A DNA stretch of 64,000 bases from Zygaena filipendulae. Lineage: Eukaryota > Arthropoda > Insecta > Lepidoptera > Zygaenidae. Within the stretch, counting starts at the first letter, position 1; each line of letters opens with the position of its first letter. Below the pieces are notes generated by a model, which made no database searches, was not told the DNA's origin, and saw nothing but the letters and a program-made list of their open reading frames with translations. Positions 57,711 to 64,000 of the stretch are shown in pieces. The stretch lies in NCBI GenBank assembly GCA_907165275.2, contig OU015655.1, forward strand, positions 9,994,501 through 10,058,500, written 5' to 3'. Position numbers and translations under genes: made by a program.

Positions 57711-57906
57711 CTAAAAATACATAAATTAAAGATTTTATCCTAAACAGATAGTCAAATTTAAAATAAACTTCTACCTATAAGAAATAATAACTTTTTGATG
57801 AGGAAAAGAGGAGGCAAAATAATGAAAAGATCCAATTAATGTTAAGGAGTCGTTTCTGAGCAAAAAAAAAATTTATTTCCTTCATATTAGCTAATAAATG
57901 TCTTAC

Positions 57907-58158
57907 CCATTTTCAGTTCGACCCCGTTGATATACCATTCGAAGCGCAAACTCGGGTCACCAACTGGAACCACACGCGCCTCGTAGTGTGCATGTTGTCC
58001 TTCCCATAGTTCCGAGGGACCCGTAAGTACTTGTGTAAAGATTGGTTTCTCAAACTCTGATTCAGGTTCCTCAGCTCTCTGAGGATGAGGTTCTTCTAGC
58101 CGCTGAATCTTTTTCATGCCCTCTGGATGTTGCGTTTCCATCTGGATTGCTGCTTTAG
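57907..58158 (-). CDS. sls: Sallimus exon 8: linker plus first half of a kettin Ig domain
   Basis: This 252 nt exon is phase 1 to phase 1. The linker METQHPEGMKKIQRLEE is followed by the A to C' part of an Ig domain (HYEARVVP, LRFEWYINGVELKMG). It splices to exon 9, where GSRFRTTHDFGFV completes the fold. The open frame extends upstream of the Met codon to a TTTCTAATTAG acceptor, so the Met is internal. Confidence 0.9.
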
Positions 58159-58492
58159 CTAATTAGAAAAAAATAAGTTAATTTAGTACCTATAGTAAGT
58201 GACGTTTTTACTGATACTTTTATCTCCCTATCTTACGTTCAAAGGTAAAAGTTTCCTGTCGCACATAGGGACATTTGTGAAAATAAAACTGCATAACTTA
58301 CAATGATTGCAATACCCGGGAATATATGCCAATAGGCTGACGGGGTTGTTGAATATTGAAACATCTAAGTTATAGAAAATCACAAATAACAAAAGTTAAT
58401 AAACAACAAGACGATGGATTATACTTACCTTAGAACCACTATTACTCGAAAATAATCACAGAATTGAAAAAAAATAACCTTCAAATACTAAC

Positions 58493-59293
58493 TTTTAATT
58501 TTCATGGCAGCAGTTGTAACCGCCTCTCCCAACAAGTTAGACGCTCTGCACATATAGACACCTTCGTCTTCATCACGTACGTGTGAAATAGTCATAGACA
58601 CGTAACCGAAATCATGAGTCTTCGTGATTCTTGAACTGTCTTCAATCAGTTTTTCATTTCTAAACCATTCTACCTTGAGAGTAGGATCACCAACGGGGAT
58701 AAGTCTGCAGTCGAAGTGCGCAGTCTGTCCTTCTTGAATATTATCGATATTCTGTAGCGGTTGCGTAAAGACCGGTCTTTGCCTAGTCACAGGCTCCGGT
58801 ATCTCAGGACGTTTGAACGGTTCCGCGGATTCTAGTTCTCGGATCTTCTCTAAACCTTCGGGACGTTGAGATTCCGATATAATGCTGCCTTTTGCGGTTA
58901 CTGTCATCGAAATAGAAGAAGTGCAATGTCCTAAAGCATTAATAGCTTTAACAGAATATTCACCGGCATCTTCAGGCACACAGTGTTGTATATCTAATGA
59001 CACGTAACCAAAATCAAAAGTGATATGGAACCTTGAGGCAGATTGCAAGGCTTTGCCATTGTGGTAGAACTCTATGCGTAGATTAGGATCGTGCACAGGC
59101 TCCACTTGACACTCAAAATGAGCTGTTTGTCCCTCGAATACGTGTGTTGTACCACGTAGTTCTGTCACGAATCTAGGTGGTGATACCTTAGGTTCTTCCA
59201 CTTCCATCCTTGTGTGATGGCCTTGTGCTTCCAACTGTCTGATCTTTTCCAGACCATTAGGATGTTGAGTGTCAAGGATAATGCTTCTATGCC
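58493..59293 (-). CDS. sls: Sallimus exon 7: two kettin Ig-linker units
   Basis: This 801 nt exon is phase 1 to phase 1 and holds two linker plus Ig units. The first Ig has Phe in place of the almost invariant C-strand Trp (RIEFYHNGK) and F-strand EDAGEYSVKAIN with Val for Cys. The second is canonical, with HFDCRLIP, KVEWFRNEK and EDEGVYMCRASN. Linkers carry DTQHPNGLEKIRQLE and ESQRPEGLEKIRELE. Acceptor TTCATTTCAG, donor GTTAGT. Confidence 0.92.
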
Positions 59294-59378
59294 CTGAAAT
59301 GAAAAATTAAATACTCAGTAAACTATACGTAAATAAAGAAAATAACAAGACTTCGTCTATTAAACTTGGAAAGCCTAC

Positions 59379-59774
59379 CTGCAACCTTCAACGTGCACGT
59401 ATTAACTGCTTCGCCCAACTTGTTGGTGGCTTTACACATATACGTGCCGGAATCTTCTGCGTAAGTGTATAGGATATCCAGCGCGACATACCCGAAGTCA
59501 TGAGTGGTTCTGTATCTGTGACCTGCTCTAATCTTCTGCCCGTTATGGAACCATTCGATCTTGAGATCCGAATCATTTATTGGTTCAACTCTACATTCGA
59601 AATGAGCTCGATCGCTTTCTTTCAAGTTCTCGAGACTAGTCAATGCAGTGAGGAATACAGGTCTCTGACCTGGTTGCTCTTCTTCTATTGGCTTTGGTCT
59701 TTCATATCTTTCAAGCTCTTGAATTTTTTTCAGTCTTTGCTCATCTAAAGTATCGAGATACAATCCCGATTTTG
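59379..59774 (-). CDS. sls: Sallimus exon 6: linker plus kettin Ig domain
   Basis: This 396 nt exon is phase 1 to phase 1. It has a diverged linker (LDTLDEQRLKKIQELERYE) and then an Ig domain with B-strand HFECRVEP, C-strand KIEWFHNGQ and F-strand EDSGTYMCKATN. The upstream sequence FFLA seen in the open frame is intronic, because a TTTTTTCTAG acceptor precedes AAATCGG. Donor GTAGGC is weaker than its neighbours. Confidence 0.9.
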
Positions 59775-59955
59775 CTAGAAAAAATATTATAATGATAAAA
59801 AACAAAGTCTAGGAGTTCCCATGTTTCATGTAAAGTTATAATCAATATACCTACTACAATAGTGTATCACATAAACTATCATAGTTGAAGCAAAAAAAAG
59901 TCAAGTACAATCTACACCGCTTGAAATCTTTAAGAAAATCTTTCACGTTACTTAC

Positions 59956-60354
59956 CGTCAACTTTCACCGAACTCGTTGTGACTGCTTCACCCACAGCGT
60001 TAGTGGCTTTGCACATATAAGTGCCAGTGTCTTCAGCGTACGCGTACAATATGTCCAGTGCCACGTATCCGAAGTCATAGGTTGTCTTGAACCTATGTCC
60101 TTGTTGGATGGGTCTGCCGTTGCAGTACCATTCTACTCGCATTGTGGGGTCATTGACTGGCGTCAATGTCGCCTCTAAGTGCACCGGCTTGCCTTCAGAT
60201 ACCTGAGCATTTTTCAGAGGTTTGCCAAACTGAGGTTTTTCCGCAATAAAACTATCATCGTGCACAACGCGCTTGTATCTGCTGTCATCTTCCAGGTACT
60301 GGATCTTCTCCAAAGCGCTTTCATGCTGCGTGTCTCTTATTATGGATTCCTTGG
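59956..60354 (-). CDS. sls: Sallimus exon 5: linker plus kettin Ig domain
   Basis: This 399 nt exon is phase 1 to phase 1. The linker (DTQHESALEKIQYLEDD) is followed by an Ig domain with B-strand HLEATLTP (no cysteine), C-strand MRVEWYCNGR and F-strand EDTGTYMCKATN. It is a one-unit exon of the same build as exons 4 and 6. Acceptor TTTTATCACAG, donor GTAAGT. Confidence 0.92.
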
Positions 60355-60765
60355 CTGTGATAAAATGAAGTAATAATAAAAATTTGTGCTAGAGAACAAA
60401 ACAATACACACAAAACGTCATTTCCAACGCGCATTTGTTTATTTATAAATAAAATTTTGTAAAGCAAATTTCTTTAATTTTGGCTACAATTAATTATGCC
60501 TTGTAAATAATATGATTTTAATCTTGTTAGCAATATAGTATAACAATTGTAAGTTCAGTATGCATCCAAAAGATGCATTTTACTCGTAAGTGAAATCGAC
60601 AAGATTTAAAGAAATCACCAAGAAGTTAAAAATAGTGGGAAATGGAACAAAGAACATAATAAAAGAAAAAAAATTTAGGGTAGGTAGGTATTTAAAAGTT
60701 TAAATGTTTAGTCGCTACTACTTTAAAAAAGGTACGAATCGATGATACACTAGATTGCCACTTAC

Positions 60766-61167
60766 ATTGAACGTTAAGTTTTATCGAAGAAGTAGCTTGT
60801 CCCAAGTTATTGATAACTTTGCATGTGTACTCTCCGGAATCTTCTCCGTAAACTGATAGAATATCAAGAGCCGCAAACCCAAAGTCGAAAGCTGTGCGGT
60901 AGCGGTGTCCGCTTTGAAGTACTTTCCCGTTAAAGTACCATTCGACGCGCATATTTGGGTCTGGATACGGCTCAATACGGCATTCGTAATGAGCACTCTG
61001 ACCTTCTACAAGCTTGGATGGTCCATTCAAGTGTGTGATGAACCTTGGAGGCTGTGTAACAGCGATTTCAACATCTTCACGGCGTTGATAACGCGATGAA
61101 TCCTCTAATTGTTGAATTTTCTCTAAAGCACTCTCGTGTTGGGACTCGAGTTGGAGAGACGATTTAG
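60766..61167 (-). CDS. sls: Sallimus exon 4: linker plus kettin Ig domain
   Basis: This 402 nt exon is phase 1 to phase 1. It starts with a kettin linker (LESQHESALEKIQQLED), then one Ig domain with B-strand HYECRIEP, C-strand MRVEWYFNGK and F-strand EDSGEYTCKVIN. Linker plus Ig in one symmetric exon makes it an exact repeat unit of the protein. The open frame reaches back past the first in-frame TTG at 61030 to a clear TTTTCTTTAG acceptor. Confidence 0.92.
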
Positions 61168-61259
61168 CTAAAGAAAATTATAGAATAACATATTATTTTA
61201 AAAAACGAAGTTTAATAAATTATCTACATATCTACATTTTAAATAGCGATATAGCTTAC
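61168..61259 (-). other. Short intron between exons 3 and 4
   Basis: A 92 bp AT-rich intron with canonical GTAAGC donor and TTCTTTAG acceptor. Nothing else is seen. Confidence 0.85.
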
Positions 61260-61403
61260 ATTGTACAAATAATGTAGACGAAGTAACTGCTTCGCCCGAT
61301 TCGTTTATAGCACGGCAAGTGTATGTGCCAGAATCCTCAGGATTCACGTATTTCATGTTCAGGGCGACATATCCGAAATCATGCATTGTAGTTAGTCGAT
61401 TTG
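61260..61403 (-). CDS. sls: Sallimus exon 3: second half of a kettin Ig domain
   Basis: This 144 nt exon is phase 1 at both ends. It completes the Ig domain begun in exon 2: ...VPIEAS|NRLTTMHDFGYVALN..., with F-strand PEDSGTYTCRAIN. The intron falls just before the [SN]R[LF] turn, an intron position seen again in the Ig domains split at exons 8/9 and 12/13. Acceptor TTTATTTCAG, donor GTAAGC. Confidence 0.9.
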
Positions 61404-61782
61404 CTGAAATAAACACATTAAAATACAATAAATATAAAATACAATATACACACGCACTTTCAACTACGCTCGTCTTCTGTTAAGATTATAATGAATCTAT
61501 GATATTTACAAACTTCTTGTAACGTAATGATAAACGATAAAAAGTTAAATACAAGAAACAGCCTTCTTTGCAATACTAAATGTTATTATATAATTTGAAC
61601 AATTAGTGAGCTGAAGCGAACGTCGTCGTTGTTTTTTTTTCTTGTAAATGCAGCATATATCGCGTATTAATTTCAGCGATGTGTTTTTGTGTATAAATAA
61701 ATACTAAACGGGGATAAGTAAGAAAGTTACTTTTTCATATTACAGTAAATAAATAAATAAAAAATATTCCAAAAATACTCAC

Positions 61783-63639
61783 AAGCTTCTATCGGGACGC
61801 CATTACGCAGCCATTCAACCCGAAGTTTGGGGTCACCAACGGGAATAAGCCTTGCTTCAAAGTGAGCGGCTTGATTCTCAGCAACTTTGATGTCTTTCAT
61901 TGGCATCGTGAACACGGGTGCTTGAGTCACTAATTCATCTTGAGCGCTGTGTCTCTGATATCTTGATGTATCTTCCAATTGATTCAATCGTGGTAGAGCT
62001 CCTTCGTGTTGTGATTCCAAATATATAGATTTCTTTGAATGAACTATGGCAATTCCAGAAGTGACTGCTTCACCGAGGGCATTAATAGCTCTGCATGTGT
62101 ATGTCCCTGAATCTTCGGGCAAGCAAGACATTATATCAAGCGCCACGAAGCCAAAATTATTTGTTTCCGTAAACCTTGAACCGCTCTTTAAGGGTTTGTT
62201 ATTATGGTACCATTCCACTTTCATCGTTGCATCGGAAACAGGTATCAGTCTGCATTCGAAGTGGGCTCTTTGACCTTCTTTTATTTCGACGTTCTTCAAA
62301 GAAGTTGTAAATATTGGAGCCTGTGTAGTAATTTCATCTGTGACATCAGTCCTGTGATATCTGGATCTGTCTTCTAGATACTGTATTTGTTCAAGACCAG
62401 CTTCATTTTGTGTGGCTCTGACAATATCCACTGTGCTGCGGCACGTCAGTCGGCAACTAACTTCATCGGTGCCAACTAGATTAACAGCTCTGCATGTGTA
62501 CTCACCGGAATCTTCTGCAATCAAATCTATAATATCAAGGGCAACGTATCCAAAATCATGAATTGGCCTGAATCTATGACCAATAGTAACAGGTTTTCCG
62601 TTTTTGAACCACTCTACTTTAAGATTTGGATCTGTTACAGGTTCAAGTTTGCATTCAAAATGCACGTGTTGGCTTTCGTTTACGTTTTCGATCGATTTTG
62701 GTTTTGTTACAAATTTCGGCTTGATATTGATAGATTCATCAACATACTCAGTTTTCTTGTAACGAGATGCATCTTCTAGGTACTGAATTTTCTCCAATCC
62801 TGAAGGATGTTGCGACTCTAAGATCAAATCTTTCTTAGCAATTACACGCAATGCGCAAGAAGTGACTGCTTCACCAAGTTGATTAGTTGCTTGGCAAGTA
62901 TAAACGCCAGAATCTTCTGGATATACACTTAAAAGATCTAGTGCTACATAATCGAATTCATATGCTGGCCTAAACCTATGTCCCGTTTTTATTGGTCTGC
63001 CATTGCAAAACCATTCAACTCTCATCGATGCATCTCCGACTGGTTGCAATCGACATTCTAAATGAACATTAGTGCCCTCTATGGTTTCAATATTATGTAA
63101 TGTCCTCGAAAACTGTGGGGCTTGCATCACAGTTATATCTTCTTGTACATGTCTACTTCTGCGAGCAGCATCTTCGAGCATTTGTATTTGCTCTACGGCT
63201 TGCTCGTTTTGTGTGTCAGTAACAATGTCGGATCTCTCAATTACACGTACCATAGCTGACGTATGAGCCGATCCTAAGTGGTTAACAGCACGAACAGTAT
63301 ATTCTCCAGTGTCAATGGAAGTCGCGTGAATGATGTCTAATGTAACGAATCCAAAGTCATAGTATGTCCTGAAACGGGAGCCAACAGTAACAGCTTTCCC
63401 GTTGTGAAACCATTCGACCCTCATGGTTGGATCACCCATTGGTTCTAATCTGCATTCCAAATGAATATTTTTCCCCTCTGAAACGGGTTTAGGGTCTGAG
63501 AGTGGCTGTACAAAGACAGGCTTAGATTTAGAGATTTCTTCAATCTCATACATTGGTTCTACAAACTTGGATTCTTCCATTTGTCTTGTTTTCTCATATA
63601 ATCCACGATGAATGCTAGATGTGTCAATGCTTGAGCGAG
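61783..63639 (-). CDS. sls: Sallimus exon 2: four and a half kettin Ig-linker units
   Basis: This 1857 nt exon is phase 1 at both ends. It encodes four full kettin Ig domains and the first half of a fifth. Each has a C-strand tryptophan (VEWF, VEWF, VEWF, VEWY, VEWL), an N-G-K/R/V type turn, a DFG-like motif before the E strand, and a D-[ST]-G-x-Y box. Linkers of about 35 residues separate the domains and carry the kettin pattern [ST]QxxxxxEQIQxLED, for example ESQHPSGLEKIQYLED. Kettin linkers are thought to space Ig domains along the thin filament. The acceptor is TTTTTTTTCAG and the donor GTGAGT. Confidence 0.93.
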
Positions 63640-63754
63640 CTGAAAAAAAATTAAGAATAAATTTTAATGCAAGTATAAAGTTAAATTTTGAAAGAGCAAG
63701 TAAATGCTTGTCGGTAAAAAACTCAGTAATATGTTCGACCAAGTGAATACTTAC

Positions 63755-64000
63755 TTTCTACTATCATTGATGCACTCAACTGTGCTTCTCCCGCAGCATT
63801 GCGAGCCACCACTGTATAGGTTCCAGCGTCCTCCGCGCGGACACTTGCGATATCGAGCGCTACATATCCAAAGTCGTGATATGTTTGGATACGGTTAGCA
63901 GGCTTGATTTGCTTACCATTAAAATACCACTCTATTGACATTGTTAAATCATTTTGTGGCTCTACTCTCGCTTCAAAATGAGCGCTTTGACCTTCAACTA
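63755..64000 (-). CDS. sls: Sallimus exon 1 of window (partial): kettin Ig domain
   Basis: The exon runs off the window at base 64000. It encodes most of one kettin-type Ig domain, from the B strand (HFEARVEP) through the C strand (SIEWYFNGK) and the conserved YHDFGYVALDI stretch to the G strand. Both disulphide cysteines are absent: B-strand position is Ala, and the F-strand reads YTVVARN with Val. The donor is GTAAGT after GAA A, leaving phase 1, and it joins the next exon to give ...IVETRSSIDT. An apparent ATG near 63941 is an internal Met, not a start. Confidence 0.9.

Larger units (their letters stand above)
1..64000 (-). other. sls: Gene span: sallimus (kettin/titin-like), internal part
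   Basis: The whole window lies inside one minus-strand gene. Thirty exons can be chained from 64000 to 1, with splice donors mostly GTAAG or GTGAG and acceptors pyrimidine-rich before CAG or TAG. All 29 junctions keep the reading frame. The product is a chain of ~33 Ig domains followed by PEVK-like and KE-rich repeat springs, with no kinase or enzyme motif. Kettin-type Ig domains joined by ~35-residue linkers, followed by four close Ig domains and then PEVK sequence, is the known layout of insect sallimus. If Lepidoptera keep the 35 Ig domains known for Drosophila kettin, the first Ig here is about number 8 (inference). Both the start codon and the stop codon lie outside the window. Exon limits come from sequence reading only; no transcript was available. 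Confidence 0.93.

Noticed and set aside
1..64000. CRISPR array, prokaryotic operon, or tRNA/rRNA genes
   Set aside because: The repeats are in-frame coding repeats without spacers, the genes have introns, and no cloverleaf or rRNA-like sequence was recognised.

Overview
The window is the interior of one very large gene on the minus strand: the arthropod giant muscle protein sallimus (titin/I-connectin type), including most of its kettin part. Transcription runs from base 64000 towards base 1, and neither gene end is present. The organism is an insect, most likely a moth or butterfly. The introns hold short dispersed elements of the kind common in Lepidoptera: GCGAAAGTGAGTTTGTTTG... boxes, CCGCGGTTTCACCCGCGG tails, GGAGGAGGTTCTATG boxes and TAGGTACCTAC strings. 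The species cannot be told from the sequence. No second protein-coding gene and no RNA gene was found on either strand.

Thirty coding exons were placed by joining GT/AG splice sites so that reading phase is kept at every junction. They carry about 33 immunoglobulin (Ig) domains and four low-complexity spring or linker regions. Exons 1-15 (64000-51300) hold 24 Ig domains, mostly separated by the ~35-residue kettin linker. This part binds actin and alpha-actinin near the Z-disc. Exon 16 is a charged linker. Exons 17-18 (50306-48229) hold four closely packed Ig domains that match the C-terminal end of kettin. A 13.3 kb intron full of mobile-element remnants follows.

Exon 19 (34888-29885) encodes a PEVK-like spring containing 23 in-frame copies of a 56-residue (168 bp) repeat. 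Exons 20-26 (28790-22237) hold five Ig domains and an unrecognised helical module. Two tiny exons (20250-20190 and 19916-19884) lead into exon 29 (17998-11615), a 2.1 kilo-residue acidic region with a degenerate ~35-residue repeat. Exon 30 (9799-1, continuing out of the window) is a Lys/Glu/Thr-rich spring made of about 20 copies of a 156-residue (468 bp) repeat.

The order is rod, end of kettin, PEVK spring, Ig block, degenerate repeats, KE-rich spring. This fits one molecule anchored at the Z-disc by kettin and reaching through the I-band by elastic segments. Most exons of the elastic part, alone or in small groups, are phase 1 at both ends, so they could be spliced in or out without a frame shift. 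The points most worth a second look are the two homogenised coding satellites, the unknown duplicated module at 22680-22237, the possible kettin stop just after 48229, and several paired foldback elements in the introns.
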